Assembly: GCA_034926605.1 (NCBI GenBank)
Contig: JAYFQV010000002.1
Coordinates: forward strand, 62,001 to 126,000
DNA from: CALXXL01 sp034926605
GTDB lineage: Bacteria; Verrucomicrobiota; Lentisphaeria; Victivallales; Victivallaceae
Direction of reading: 5' to 3'
Length of the DNA stretch: 64,000 nucleotides
The stretch's first letter is position 1. Every line of letters starts with the position of its first letter. Of the stretch, positions 8,614-17,551 are shown in pieces. The translations under genes and the position numbers were made by a program. The notes under the pieces were generated by a model. The model had not been told where the DNA came from and did no database searches. It worked only from the letters and a program-made list of their open reading frames with translations.

Positions 8614-9711
8614 ATGCGGAAAATCATCCATGTTGACATGGACGCGTTTTTCGCGTCGGTGGAGATTCGCGACAATCCGCGCCTCGCCGGGCTGCCGCTG
8701 GTGATCGGCGGCGACCCGCGTGGCCGCGGGGTGGTGTCCACCGCCAGCTATGAGGCGCGCAAATACGGCATCCATTCCGCAATGCCGGCACGTCGCGCCT
8801 ACGAGCTTTGTCCGGGCGCTGTATTTATGCGCCCGGACATCGCCAAATATGTTGAGGAGTCCCGTGCCATTCTCGAGATATTCCGTCGCTTCACCCCCAC
8901 GGTTGAACAGGCCAGCATCGACGAAGCTTACCTAGACGTTACTGAAAACTACCTTGAAAATCCCAGTGCCACTCTTATCGCCATGGCGATAAGGCGTGCG
9001 ATATTCGAAGAGCGCAACCTCACCGCCTCCGCCGGAGTGAGCTTCAACAAATTTCTTGCTAAAATGGCCTCGGAAAAACGCAAGCCGGATGGACTGAGCG
9101 TGATAACCCCGGCGGCGGCTCCTGACTTTCTGGCCGCGCTGCCAATCGGAAAGTTCCATGGTATCGGCGAGGTGACCGCCCGCAAATTCCTGAACATGGG
9201 CGTCAAAACCGGTGCCGACCTGCTCCAGCTCGACAAAACCATCCTCACCGCCAACTTCGGCAAAGCCGGAGAATTTTACTATCATATCGTGCGCGGCGAG
9301 GATGACCGCCCGGTGGTAACCGAATACGAACGCAAATCGGTGGGAAGGGAAACCACTTTCCAGCAGGACCTGTCTGACATCGCGCAAATACGCGCCGAAA
9401 CAGTGCTTTTATCCGAAAAAGTGTCTGAACGACTGACCAGAAATCAGCTTGCCGGGCGCACCGTAACCTTGAAACTGCGTTACGAAAACTTTCAGACCGT
9501 AACCCGTGCCGCCACCGATGAAACCCGCATTTACCGGGCTGCCAACATTGCGCAGAGGGCGCTGGCGCTGCTTGAAAAGACCATGCTGCCTAATCGCAAG
9601 GTCCGGTTGCTGGGAGTAACGGTGTCAAACTTTGCCGAAGACGAAGCCCCCAAAGTTCTGCCGCCGATACAGCTGGAGTTCAATTTCGACCCGCCACCGG
9701 AGAACTTCTGA
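8614..9711 (+). CDS. dinB: DNA polymerase IV (Y family)
   Basis: This is a translesion polymerase. The start ATG at 8614 gives the canonical MRKIIHVDMDAFFASVE, with metal ligands Asp8 and Asp103/Glu104 in SIDEAYLDV. The steric-gate region (DAFF), the HhH thumb (FHGIGEVTARKF) and the little-finger domain follow. The C-terminus carries QLEFNF, which fits a beta-clamp binding motif. It has 365 residues, a normal length. The reading frame is open further upstream, but that part lies inside the preceding gene and was discarded. It overlaps miaA tail to tail by 32 bp. No LexA box was recognised. Confidence 0.94.
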   Translation: MRKIIHVDMDAFFASVEIRDNPRLAGLPLVIGGDPRGRGVVSTASYEARKYGIHSAMPARRAYELCPGAVFMRPDIAKYVEESRAILEIFRRFTPTVEQASIDEAYLDVTENYLENPSATLIAMAIRRAIFEERNLTASAGVSFNKFLAKMASEKRKPDGLSVITPAAAPDFLAALPIGKFHGIGEVTARKFLNMGVKTGADLLQLDKTILTANFGKAGEFYYHIVRGEDDRPVVTEYERKSVGRETTFQQDLSDIAQIRAETVLLSEKVSERLTRNQLAGRTVTLKLRYENFQTVTRAATDETRIYRAANIAQRALALLEKTMLPNRKVRLLGVTVSNFAEDEAPKVLPPIQLEFNFDPPPENF

Positions 9712-10621
9712 AGAACCTTTCCACCCGTTCCGCAACCGCATCGGGATCGGCCGGACATTCGACCCATTCCGCCTCGGGATGCTGATGCCGGAACCAGGTC
9801 AACTGCCTCCGGGCCAGCTGCCAGGTGACGGTGGCAATGCGCGCGGCCAGTGCATTGCGAGTCATATTCCCGGCAAGATATTCGGCTATCAGATCATACC
9901 CGATGGCCTGCCGCGCGGTTGGAGAATCCAACAAGCCGCCGGCAATGGCGATCCGAGCTTCTTCGAGCCAGCCGGAGCCCAGCATTTTCCCGGTACGTTC
10001 CGCAATGCGGCGCTTCAATTCGTCTCGCTCCCAGTCCAGCACCAGCGTCAGCGTACGATAGCGCGCCGGGCGCGGACCGCTTTGAAGCTCGGAAATCGAA
10101 CGGCCGGACACAGTGAGCACCTCAAGCGCGCGCAAAAGTCTGCGCTGGTTCTTCTCCCATCGCGTCAGCGAAACCGGATCGCGAGCAGCCATGACTTTTT
10201 TAAGTTCTTCAAACCGGTCCCCGGCGGCGTACTGAGCGTCGATCCGGGCGCGAACCGCGGAATCGGCCGGAAGATCGTCCAAGCCGTAAATCAGCGATTT
10301 CAGGTAAAGCCCGGTACCGCCCACCACACAAGGAAGATTACCGCGAGCGGCAACAGACTCAATGCAGTCTCCGGCAAGTTTCACGAATCGGAACACATCC
10401 ACCCGTTCCGAAAACGCGAAGAGATCAATCAGGTGGTGCGGCACTAGCCGGCGCTCGGTGGCCGTCGGCTTGGCCGTGCCGATGTCAAGCCCGCGATAAA
10501 GCTGCATGGAGTCGCCGGAAATTATCTCCAGATTCAGCCGGCCGGCCAATTCCAGAGCAAGAGCACTCTTCCCGGACGCCGTCGGCCCGGCGATCACCAG
10601 CAGATCATGCTTTGCCGCCAT
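9680..10621 (-). CDS. miaA: tRNA dimethylallyltransferase MiaA
   Basis: MiaA adds a dimethylallyl group to N6 of A37 in tRNAs reading UNN codons. The 313-residue protein has the P-loop GPTASGKS at 12-19 and SGDSMQLYRGLDIGTAKPT for tRNA/DMAPP binding. It also has HHLIDL and the family segment CVVGGTGLYLKSLIYG. The 3' end overlaps dinB and the start overlaps lspA by 17 bp. It is the last gene of the dksA-like/lspA/miaA group. Confidence 0.95.
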   Translation of the reverse strand: MAAKHDLLVIAGPTASGKSALALELAGRLNLEIISGDSMQLYRGLDIGTAKPTATERRLVPHHLIDLFAFSERVDVFRFVKLAGDCIESVAARGNLPCVVGGTGLYLKSLIYGLDDLPADSAVRARIDAQYAAGDRFEELKKVMAARDPVSLTRWEKNQRRLLRALEVLTVSGRSISELQSGPRPARYRTLTLVLDWERDELKRRIAERTGKMLGSGWLEEARIAIAGGLLDSPTARQAIGYDLIAEYLAGNMTRNALAARIATVTWQLARRQLTWFRHQHPEAEWVECPADPDAVAERVERFFRSSPVAGRN

Positions 10622-11195
10622 CTTTCATTCCGGATGGATCGCGCCGCAGGAGGCTGGACAGCATATAAAGCGCCACCCCGCAGCAAATTGCGGAGTCGGC
10701 AATATTGAAGGTCGGAAAATGATAGCTTCCAAAGACGAAATCCAGAAAATCGACCACCTCTCCGCGCCACAAGCGATCGATGGCATTGCCCACCACCCCG
10801 CCAAGAATGATCATCAGCGCAAAATAACGCTCGGTGTATCCTTCGGTCAGCTTGCGGAAGAACCAGATTGCACCGGCAAGCACCACCAGCGCCACCACCA
10901 GCAACATTGGGGCGTGGCCGTTGAAAATACCCCAGGCCGCGCCTTTGTTGGTTACGAAAGCCAGCGAGAAAAATCCGGGAATCACCCGAATAGGCGGTTG
11001 CCCCTGCAAAAACCGTTCAGCCCATATTTTGCTTAGCTGGTCGACCGCGATTATAAGGAGCGCCGTCAGACCGGACATCACCAGCACCCGATATTCGGCA
11101 CCGGAACGCGGCACAAGACGGCGCACAGCAATCAAACGATCGCCATCCACCCCCTGAGCGGGGGAGCCGGAGGAGGAAGAAGCCATTTCGTTCAC
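10605..11195 (-). CDS. lspA: lipoprotein signal peptidase LspA
   Basis: LspA cleaves signal peptides of diacylated prolipoproteins in the inner membrane. The 196-residue protein has four hydrophobic segments and the family blocks VDQLSK (51-56), FVTNKGAAWGIF and GNAIDR with catalytic Asp140. FNIADS supplies the second catalytic Asp, Asp167. The N-terminal ~38 residues, rich in Ser/Arg, are longer than usual. An alternative start at the Met four codons in (MASSSSG) is possible. It lies 6 nt downstream of the DksA-like gene. Confidence 0.95.
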   Translation of the reverse strand: MNEMASSSSGSPAQGVDGDRLIAVRRLVPRSGAEYRVLVMSGLTALLIIAVDQLSKIWAERFLQGQPPIRVIPGFFSLAFVTNKGAAWGIFNGHAPMLLVVALVVLAGAIWFFRKLTEGYTERYFALMIILGGVVGNAIDRLWRGEVVDFLDFVFGSYHFPTFNIADSAICCGVALYMLSSLLRRDPSGMKDGGKA

Positions 11196-11201
11196 AATGG
11201 T

Positions 11202-11630
11202 TTATCCGCGACGGGAGCAGCCGTCGACCATCGGATTGCGGCCATTGTGTTTTTCACGGATCGATTTGCAGCGGATGCAGTACATCGCGTAGGGTTTAGC
11301 GTCCAGCCGCGCATCCCCAATGTCGTGCCCGCAATCAACGCATTTGCCGTACTCGTGATCGAACAGCCGCTGAATGGCCTCGTTGATCATGTCGAGCACA
11401 TCGCCTTCATCGGTCATCATCTGGAGCTCCATCTCATGACGCGAACTGTCGGAGCCGACATCGGCCATATGCGTGGTGACGCCGCGCTTGTCGGCGTTGG
11501 CCGCATCCAGCGCGTCAGCGTGGCTTTTGATGTTCCCGACTATGATGTTGCGGTACATAATCAAAGCATCATAATATTTCTTCTCGCGAGGAGAAAGCGA
11601 GGCAACTTTATCTATATCCACCATAGCCAT
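11202..11630 (-). CDS. DksA/TraR-type C4 zinc-finger protein
   Basis: The 142-residue protein has an N-terminal helical part and a C-terminal zinc finger, CVDC-x17-CIRC, followed by a basic helix. DksA-family proteins bind the RNA polymerase secondary channel and modulate initiation, often with ppGpp. The acidic coiled-coil tip of E. coli DksA is not clearly recognisable here, so a distinct role is possible. AGGTG lies 5 nt upstream of the ATG at 11630. Its position directly before lspA suggests co-transcription. Confidence 0.82.
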   Translation of the reverse strand: MAMVDIDKVASLSPREKKYYDALIMYRNIIVGNIKSHADALDAANADKRGVTTHMADVGSDSSRHEMELQMMTDEGDVLDMINEAIQRLFDHEYGKCVDCGHDIGDARLDAKPYAMYCIRCKSIREKHNGRNPMVDGCSRRG

Positions 11631-11703
11631 CTGACACCTGATTTCCTCTTGATATAATGTTTTGAACTTTTCGGCGATACTAAGATAGCATGGTTTACAG
11701 AAA

Positions 11704-12903
11704 TTACAAATCAGGTATCGCTGAAAGTTTTTTCAAAAGTGACAAAACCCTTGTAACTCCGGGAAAATCCCTGAACGCAAAGATATTAGGATGGTTTTCC
11801 GCACACATTTTATCCGCTTCCGGACACCTGGTTAACAAACTGCGGTCAATCCCTGCAAGATATTTCGATTTAATTCCACCGGAGGCAAGCCATTTAAGCC
11901 GCCGGCCAAGCTCGCCGGCATGGTGGCGATGAAACAATTCGAGCGTATAGAGCCCGCCATCCCGATCGCGAAAAGTGAAATCAGGAAACACCGCCTCTCC
12001 CGGCCCCAGCTGCATAAACTCCGGGTCTTCCACAATTTCGAACTCAGCGCACTTCTCCCTGAATAATTGCCGAAACATCGAAAACTCCTCCGGCTCATAA
12101 ATCGACCAATGCCTGCGCCCGACCGAAGAAAGCGGCGCCGACTGATCCAGCAACAGTATTGCCGGCTCTCCGCGCGGCGGCGCAATCTCCGCGCGCAACT
12201 TCCATGCGTCCAGCGCCAGCACCCCCGGGAAAAAGTTACCGAGCGCCATCGCGTACTTACGCGTTTCGGAGAATAGCGACAGCGGTCCCGAAACCGTAAG
12301 AATAACAATCCCGCAATCTTCCGCCTTGCCGCCGGAAATCTCGGCAACCAATCGGTTAAAGCGTAACTGTTTGAACAGATTGCGCAGTTTGGCCTTCGGC
12401 GGGTCCGGCATTGTAAATTCCAATTTTTCCGCAAACGCCAGCAGCGTCTGAACCTGATTGAGATTATAATGGTACAACAGTGCCGCCGGGCTGAGCTGGT
12501 TGAACCCGACACAGCGCTCGTCGTCCGGAAGATCACCGTAAATGTCCTGTTCCGGCAACCGAAGTCCGGCGCGATAATCTTCGCGGGAGAGTGTTCCCCC
12601 GGCTTGGAGCCGCGCAGCCGACCGCTCAAAAAGCTCGGCGCGCATCTCCGGATAATCCACAGCCGAAGGCGGGGTGAATTCAAGTCTTTTCATCAACAGA
12701 AATCCGAGCGCGGCGGCAACCCGGTCGCCGCCCGAAAGCTGCTCGGCAACCTCGGACCGGGTGGAACCACGCGCCGCCGACAACTGACAGACCAAAATCG
12801 AGGCCTCGGCTTCGGCCAGCAATCCCCGGTCGCCCGGATTCACGAAATGCGGCTTCAGGTATCCGGAAACCCGGCGGAAACGCAGATGTTCCAGCGTAAA
12901 CAT
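11704..12903 (-). CDS. bax1: Bax1-like DUF790 nuclease, partner of XPB helicase
   Basis: DUF790 (Bax1) proteins are nucleases that bind the archaeal XPB helicase and cut repair bubbles. This 399-residue protein starts MFTLEHLRFRR, 1 nt after the helicase stop. It has the family block YHYNLNQVQTLLAFAEKLEF (145-164) and a central domain with SGPLSLFSETRKYAMALGN (205-223). The C-terminal PD-(D/E)xK-like nuclease motif is FPDF (Asp308) followed by LELFHR (Glu322). Function is assigned from these motifs together with the adjacent helicase. Longer upstream readings would overlap the helicase gene and were rejected. Confidence 0.8.
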   Translation of the reverse strand: MFTLEHLRFRRVSGYLKPHFVNPGDRGLLAEAEASILVCQLSAARGSTRSEVAEQLSGGDRVAAALGFLLMKRLEFTPPSAVDYPEMRAELFERSAARLQAGGTLSREDYRAGLRLPEQDIYGDLPDDERCVGFNQLSPAALLYHYNLNQVQTLLAFAEKLEFTMPDPPKAKLRNLFKQLRFNRLVAEISGGKAEDCGIVILTVSGPLSLFSETRKYAMALGNFFPGVLALDAWKLRAEIAPPRGEPAILLLDQSAPLSSVGRRHWSIYEPEEFSMFRQLFREKCAEFEIVEDPEFMQLGPGEAVFPDFTFRDRDGGLYTLELFHRHHAGELGRRLKWLASGGIKSKYLAGIDRSLLTRCPEADKMCAENHPNIFAFRDFPGVTRVLSLLKKLSAIPDL

Positions 12904-12904
12904 A

Positions 12905-14281
12905 TCAGAGCACCTTTCCGGCATATGCCGCGTGCTCACGACGGCGGCGGCTGGTGCTTTCTTCGGCGGTGTCCGCCGAGACCAGTTCATAAAGTACCGC
13001 CCGCTTTCCAGGAGCCGCCCGCAAAATGCGCCCCAACCGCTGTACATGCTCGCGTACACTTCCGGAACCGGATACAACAACGCCAACCGCCGCCTCCGGC
13101 ACATCCACGCCTTCGTTAAGCACCTTGCTGGTGACCAGCACCGGATAGCGACTGTCCCGAAATTTTTGAAGCATATCGCGCCGCTCAGCCGGACGGGTCC
13201 GGCAGGTCAGAACCGGCAGCACGAACTCCCGGCCGATCCGATAAGCGGTGGCATTGTCGGCGGTAAACACCAAAATTCGTTCCCCGCAGTGCTTGCGCAA
13301 TATGTCCCATACCGCGCCGATCTTGGACTCGCCGCGGCAAGCTATCTCTTTCTGACGCAAATAAGCGTCGAAAGCCGCCCGGCCTTCCGCCGAACGCGAA
13401 CATGCTATCAGAAATTTCTTCCAGCCGTCGGCCGCGGAGAAGTCCACCCGGCACCGCCGGACAAAGTCGCGGTAGACCGTGCGGCTCAAGTCATATTCCA
13501 TCCGCTCTTCCTTAGAGAGCGCCACCGGGACCGAAATCACCCGGTAAGGAGAAAGCACCTTGCCCTCCAGCTCGGAAACCTGCACCTCGGCGACAACCGG
13601 GCCCAACAGCTCCTTCAGCAACTCAAACCGTTCCGGACTCTCGCATTCCGGTGTGGCCGAAAGCCCCAGCCGATAAGGCGCGATCGCCTGCTCCGCCGCC
13701 GCGCGAAACACCGGCCCCGGCAGATGGTGGCATTCGTCGCATACCAGCAGCGCAAACCGGTTGCCGATGAATTCCATCTGCAGTACCGCCGAATCATAGG
13801 TGGCCACCGTCAGCGGCAGTAAGAGCTTCTCACCCCCGGCCAGCACGCCGATATCACAGCCGAAAAAATCGAACAGCAGCCTTCTCCATTGTTCCACCAG
13901 ATCAAGCGTCGGCGCCACCACCAGCGCCGGACGCTGGAGCTTGGCTATGGCCATCACCGCCAAATAACTTTTACCTGCCCCGGTAGGCAGCGCCGCCACT
14001 CCGCGAAATCCGCTGTTTTTCCAGGCGTCCAGCGCCATTCGCTGATGCGGACGGGGAGCAAGCGGGCGATTAAGTGAAAAATGCTCGGGAGAAAATGCCT
14101 TGACCCGGTCATCCAGCGGAAAATCGTGATCCCGTGCGGCAAGCACGATATTGGAATAATCGCAGGCGCGCGCGCGAAACACCTTGCCGCGAGAATCGGC
14201 CAATAACCATTTTCTCAGGAAATCCGGAGGCGCTCCGCCCTCGAAAACCAGCGTTCCCGATTGAAAGGCCAGAGAGTTCAT
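12905..14281 (-). CDS. xpb: XPB-type SF2 DNA repair helicase
   Basis: The 458-residue protein begins with an ~85-residue damage-recognition-like domain. HD1 follows, with QRMALDAW, Walker A PTGAGKS, DECHH (motif II) and GLSATP (motif III). A thumb-like insertion rich in Arg/Tyr comes next (about YDLSRTVYRDFVRRCRVDF). HD2 has NEGVDVPEA and motif VI QRLGRILR. DECHHLPG is typical of XPB rather than of UvrB or Rad25-unrelated helicases. The RED motif expected after GLSATPE in archaeal XPB reads CES here. The start ATG shares one base with the upstream stop. With the DUF790 gene next door it forms a helicase-nuclease unit for excision-type repair (inference). Confidence 0.82.
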   Translation of the reverse strand: MNSLAFQSGTLVFEGGAPPDFLRKWLLADSRGKVFRARACDYSNIVLAARDHDFPLDDRVKAFSPEHFSLNRPLAPRPHQRMALDAWKNSGFRGVAALPTGAGKSYLAVMAIAKLQRPALVVAPTLDLVEQWRRLLFDFFGCDIGVLAGGEKLLLPLTVATYDSAVLQMEFIGNRFALLVCDECHHLPGPVFRAAAEQAIAPYRLGLSATPECESPERFELLKELLGPVVAEVQVSELEGKVLSPYRVISVPVALSKEERMEYDLSRTVYRDFVRRCRVDFSAADGWKKFLIACSRSAEGRAAFDAYLRQKEIACRGESKIGAVWDILRKHCGERILVFTADNATAYRIGREFVLPVLTCRTRPAERRDMLQKFRDSRYPVLVTSKVLNEGVDVPEAAVGVVVSGSGSVREHVQRLGRILRAAPGKRAVLYELVSADTAEESTSRRRREHAAYAGKVL

Positions 14282-14688
14282 CAAGCCTTGACCGGCAGGA
14301 AGGTGGTGCCCACCCAAACCGCCAGCGTCAGAAACGCGGTGCCCAACACCGGCCGCAGAACAATTCCGCTTCCGGCATAGAGCATATAAAGTATCAGTGC
14401 GGTGACCACCGCAGTCGCAAAACTCCAGACAACGCCGCGGATCCAATAAGGATAGCCATCCTTAAGCTCTTCGCTTTCACGCTCGAACTCAAGCAGCAAT
14501 TCGGCTATTTTCGCCTCATCCACCGGATTCTCGCAGTTGTCGGATACGACGGCGGTCTCCGCCGCAGGTTCCGCCTGACTTGCGCAACCGGCATCCGGCC
14601 CCGTTCCCGTTCCGGCATTGCCGGTTTCCGGATTCATCTCAGTCAATTCTGTAGTGCGATCTTCGGTTTTATTCCCGGATTCTGCCAT
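14281..14688 (-). CDS. unknown small protein with two C-terminal membrane helices
   Basis: I do not recognise this 135-residue protein. Residues 1-55 are hydrophilic, rich in Glu, Thr, Asn, Gly and Ala and probably disordered. A short acidic helix follows (AKIAELLLEFERESEELKD). Two hydrophobic helices separated by GSGIVLRP span about residues 82-132. There is no signal peptide, so the N-terminus is probably cytoplasmic. GGAGG lies upstream of the ATG, and the stop overlaps the xpb start. Joint expression with xpb-bax1 is likely, but a functional link is not shown. Confidence 0.7.
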   Translation of the reverse strand: MAESGNKTEDRTTELTEMNPETGNAGTGTGPDAGCASQAEPAAETAVVSDNCENPVDEAKIAELLLEFERESEELKDGYPYWIRGVVWSFATAVVTALILYMLYAGSGIVLRPVLGTAFLTLAVWVGTTFLPVKA

Positions 14689-14702
14689 CGGTCGCCTCCT
14701 GA

Positions 14703-15539
14703 TTAATCTTTTCCCGGCTCCACCATAACCCCGCCGTTGACACTGACCTTGCCGGTTTTCTCGTCGCGAACCAAAACCGGAACAGTTTCACCCGAACGGT
14801 ATTGCATTTCAAGGTCGATGTCTCCGTCGAGCGTCATAACCATGTACTTATAAGTATCCTGCCCGTCGGCGGCAAACACATGAAGACGCCCGAGATGATC
14901 CACCTCGGCCGAAAACTTCTCCTGGGCAAAAATGTTGCACACCGGCCGCACACGGTACACGAACTTGGAATCTTCCACGATCGCGAAAAGCTCTTTGTGT
15001 ATTCCGGCAATCAACGTGACCAGCTTGTAGGTGCGCGTTGTCTCCTGCCCCGGCGAATCATCCTTGAGCATGAAGGCCGGAAGACCAACCGTTCGGGTCC
15101 ATTCCGTAACCCCAGCCGAGACCTCTACATATTCGTGATTAGACTCGTAATCGGTGGAAAGCTGTGAGTGTTTTACATAGCAATGCACATCGTAACGATT
15201 TACCGGAGTAATATTGTAATAACGGTTCAACGGCACGAAAATATCCTGACTCTGGCCAGGCATCAGAATCAACCCTTCAGCCAGTTTTGCCTGCGGGTCG
15301 ATTTGAGGAACCATTCGTTTTTCGCGATCCATGATCTCGAACTTGAGTTCTCCTTTGAAGTCGTCGCTTTTTCCGAAAACTAAAGTCTTGCCGGAATTGT
15401 TGGTCATGGTGACCTTGGCCCACACCGGCTCGTACTGCAGAAAAACCCGCTTCTGAAATTCGAGTTTTATCTCAACCTGGGCATGCAGCGCCCATAGCGG
15501 CATTGCCACTGCCAGCATCAGCAACAGCTTCTTAATCAT
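14703..15539 (-). CDS. unknown exported protein
   Basis: This 278-residue protein starts with a signal peptide (MIKKLLLMLAVAMPLWALHA, cleavage before Gln). The predicted mature part is beta-rich. Its opening strand pair, FLQYEPVWAKVTMTNNSGKT, resembles Ig-like or protease-inhibitor-like domains that describe effects on 'normal' ligands. I do not recognise a family. The Met at 15539 is chosen because GGAGGG lies 8 nt upstream and the signal peptide starts there. It overlaps the glycosyltransferase gene by 8 bp and precedes the small membrane protein by 14 bp. Confidence 0.7.
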   Translation of the reverse strand: MIKKLLLMLAVAMPLWALHAQVEIKLEFQKRVFLQYEPVWAKVTMTNNSGKTLVFGKSDDFKGELKFEIMDREKRMVPQIDPQAKLAEGLILMPGQSQDIFVPLNRYYNITPVNRYDVHCYVKHSQLSTDYESNHEYVEVSAGVTEWTRTVGLPAFMLKDDSPGQETTRTYKLVTLIAGIHKELFAIVEDSKFVYRVRPVCNIFAQEKFSAEVDHLGRLHVFAADGQDTYKYMVMTLDGDIDLEMQYRSGETVPVLVRDEKTGKVSVNGGVMVEPGKD

Positions 15540-16704
15540 TGTTTGTTCCCTCCGGGGTTTTCTCATCATTAGACACCGGTTTCTTCAACATGGCAAGCGC
15601 CGATGCGACAATTTCGTCCACCGGAAGCTGAAAGCAGAGTTCCGAAGCTTCTGAGCAATCGCGCTTCATACAGTGCAGACAAGGAACCTGACGTTCGAAC
15701 ACCTTGATGGCGTTGCCTTTCGGTCCGGTCTTCGCCGGATCGGTCGCGCCGAAGAATCCCAAAGACGGCACCCCCATGGTGGCGGCAATATGCAGCGGTC
15801 CGGAATCATTGGATATCACTAAACTGGACTTGCGGATAAGCTCCACCATCTCGCCCACCCGGGTGGTTCCGGCAAAATTGTGGGCATGGGATCCTGTCAG
15901 CTTGCGAACCGCGCTGGCCGCCGCGTTTTCAGCCATCGAGCCCATGATAAGAAACACCAACTCCGGCCTGGCCTGATGGATGCGGTTGATCACGTCGGCG
16001 AACAGCTGGGCAGGAAAGGTTTTGCTCGGCCAGCGGGCGCCGGGAAAAATCGCGACCAGTTCGGCATCCAAGGGAATCCGGCGGTGCTCCAGCTTGCGAT
16101 CAGCGCGATTCATGTTGCGCTGATTATGCGGCAATTGGAACGGCCTCTGCAAAGAATGATGGTCACAGTAATACCCGGCCAGCGCCAGGTTGCGATCCTC
16201 GGCATGCACGCATTCCGGCGAAACCTTCACCAGACGATGATACCAGTGACGAGCGGCCGATTCGCGGGGGTCGGCAAACCCGCAGGAATGGCGATGGCGC
16301 GAGGCGAAGGTCAGCAACGCACTCCGCAGCAGCCCCTGAAAATCCACCACCAGGTCGTAGCGATAGCGCCGCAGACCGCGCAACAACATAAATAGTTCAG
16401 GAAAAAAATGCACCGGCTTGGCGATGACACGGCGATTGAACAGCACCACGTCGGCTATGGTCACCGGTGAATAGCTTAGCAATTCTTCAAACTCGGGGTT
16501 GATCAGCCAGTCGAACACCGCCTTGGGATAGCATTCCGACAACAGCTGAACCGCCCTGAATGTGTGCATTATGTCGCCCATGCTGCTGGGCTTTATGATC
16601 AGAATCCTGCGCACGTGCTTGATGCGCCGCGAGTGATGGCCGAATTTCTGGTTCTGTCCCGGTTCAGGTTCTATATTTGCGTTCATTTTGATTGTCTTAA
16701 CCAC
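15532..16704 (-). CDS. glycosyltransferase family 9 (heptosyltransferase-like)
   Basis: ADP-heptose:LPS heptosyltransferase family proteins build the LPS inner core on the cytoplasmic face. The domain starts RRILIIKPSSMGDIMHTFRA near residue 31. The donor-binding block is SNDSGPLHIAATMGVPSLGFFG followed by DPAKTGPKG. The 390-residue length counts from a GTG at 16704 that shares one base with the upstream stop; an ATG at 16686 is also possible. GmhB, an enzyme of ADP-heptose synthesis, is encoded at 31604. A cysteine-rich C-terminal segment (CLHCMKRDC) is common in this family. Confidence 0.85.
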   Translation of the reverse strand: MVKTIKMNANIEPEPGQNQKFGHHSRRIKHVRRILIIKPSSMGDIMHTFRAVQLLSECYPKAVFDWLINPEFEELLSYSPVTIADVVLFNRRVIAKPVHFFPELFMLLRGLRRYRYDLVVDFQGLLRSALLTFASRHRHSCGFADPRESAARHWYHRLVKVSPECVHAEDRNLALAGYYCDHHSLQRPFQLPHNQRNMNRADRKLEHRRIPLDAELVAIFPGARWPSKTFPAQLFADVINRIHQARPELVFLIMGSMAENAAASAVRKLTGSHAHNFAGTTRVGEMVELIRKSSLVISNDSGPLHIAATMGVPSLGFFGATDPAKTGPKGNAIKVFERQVPCLHCMKRDCSEASELCFQLPVDEIVASALAMLKKPVSNDEKTPEGTNND

Positions 16705-17507
16705 TAACTTCCAGTAGACAAACGGCTTGCCAATCTTTCCGGCAGGCCGGCCTCACGAATCCGCGCCTGTGCTCCGGCTATATCGTACGGCACACGATAG
16801 CGAGTGACCACACGATCGATGTCATCGTATATGCAGAAAGAAGCGCGGGGATCGTGATTGCGCGGCTGCCCCACGCTGCCGATGTTGAACAAATATTTGT
16901 AGCCGGCTTCCACTTCGACCGGAAGAGCATCTTGAATGGTATAATCGCCCTTTTCGCGCGAAGCCACTTCCCATTCCCGAAGCCGCTCGATAGTCCGGTC
17001 GTCACCGAACGACATCGGCTTTTTACGAAAGGCCACCGGCACATGGGAGTGCCCGCAGAAGCAAATCTGAGAGAACTGATAAGAAAAATTGTCGGCGGCA
17101 TGATGGTCGTCGAACACATAGCCCCAACTGTCCGGAGAATCAAGGGTGGCATGAACTATGGTGATCGGCGTGCCGGGAATTACCGAGCGCATCGGCAGCT
17201 GTCCCAGCCAGTTGCGCTCCTCTTCGGTGAGCTGCTTTCTGGTCCATAGCACGGCAGCGCGGGCGTTGGGGTTGACTCCGGGCATCGCATCGTCATTCAA
17301 CGCGACGTAATCATCGTGATTGCCGCGAACCATCGCAACAAGATCGAGCTCCCAAAGCCGGTGAAGGCATTCGCGCGGGCTGGCATTGTACCCCACGATA
17401 TCCCCCAAACACACATATTTTTCGGCGCCCTCGCTGGCACTGACGGCGAGCGCGGCGGAGAATGCCTCAATGTTGCCATGCACGTCGCTGAAGATCGCGT
17501 ATCTCAT
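16704..17507 (-). CDS. calcineurin-like metallophosphoesterase
   Basis: The 267-residue protein has the binuclear-metal motifs of the YfcE/ApaH-like class: Asp8-x-His10 in IFSDVHGN, GD in CLGDIVGY, GNHDD, and later HATLD and FCGHSHVP. Substrates of this group include phosphodiesters and dinucleotide polyphosphates; none can be assigned here. It starts about 45 nt downstream of the rnpB terminator and overlaps the glycosyltransferase start by one base. Confidence 0.85.
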   Translation of the reverse strand: MRYAIFSDVHGNIEAFSAALAVSASEGAEKYVCLGDIVGYNASPRECLHRLWELDLVAMVRGNHDDYVALNDDAMPGVNPNARAAVLWTRKQLTEEERNWLGQLPMRSVIPGTPITIVHATLDSPDSWGYVFDDHHAADNFSYQFSQICFCGHSHVPVAFRKKPMSFGDDRTIERLREWEVASREKGDYTIQDALPVEVEAGYKYLFNIGSVGQPRNHDPRASFCIYDDIDRVVTRYRVPYDIAGAQARIREAGLPERLASRLSTGS

Positions 17508-17551
17508 TTGCTTCCTTATCGTTACTGCTTATCTAACCCATAATTTTCTTC

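Noticed and set aside
11631..11658. CTGACA-16 bp-TATAAT on the plus strand
   Set aside because: A fair promoter match, but it would only drive antisense RNA into the bax1 gene; no plus-strand gene follows. The 11690-11932 frame there is a shadow.
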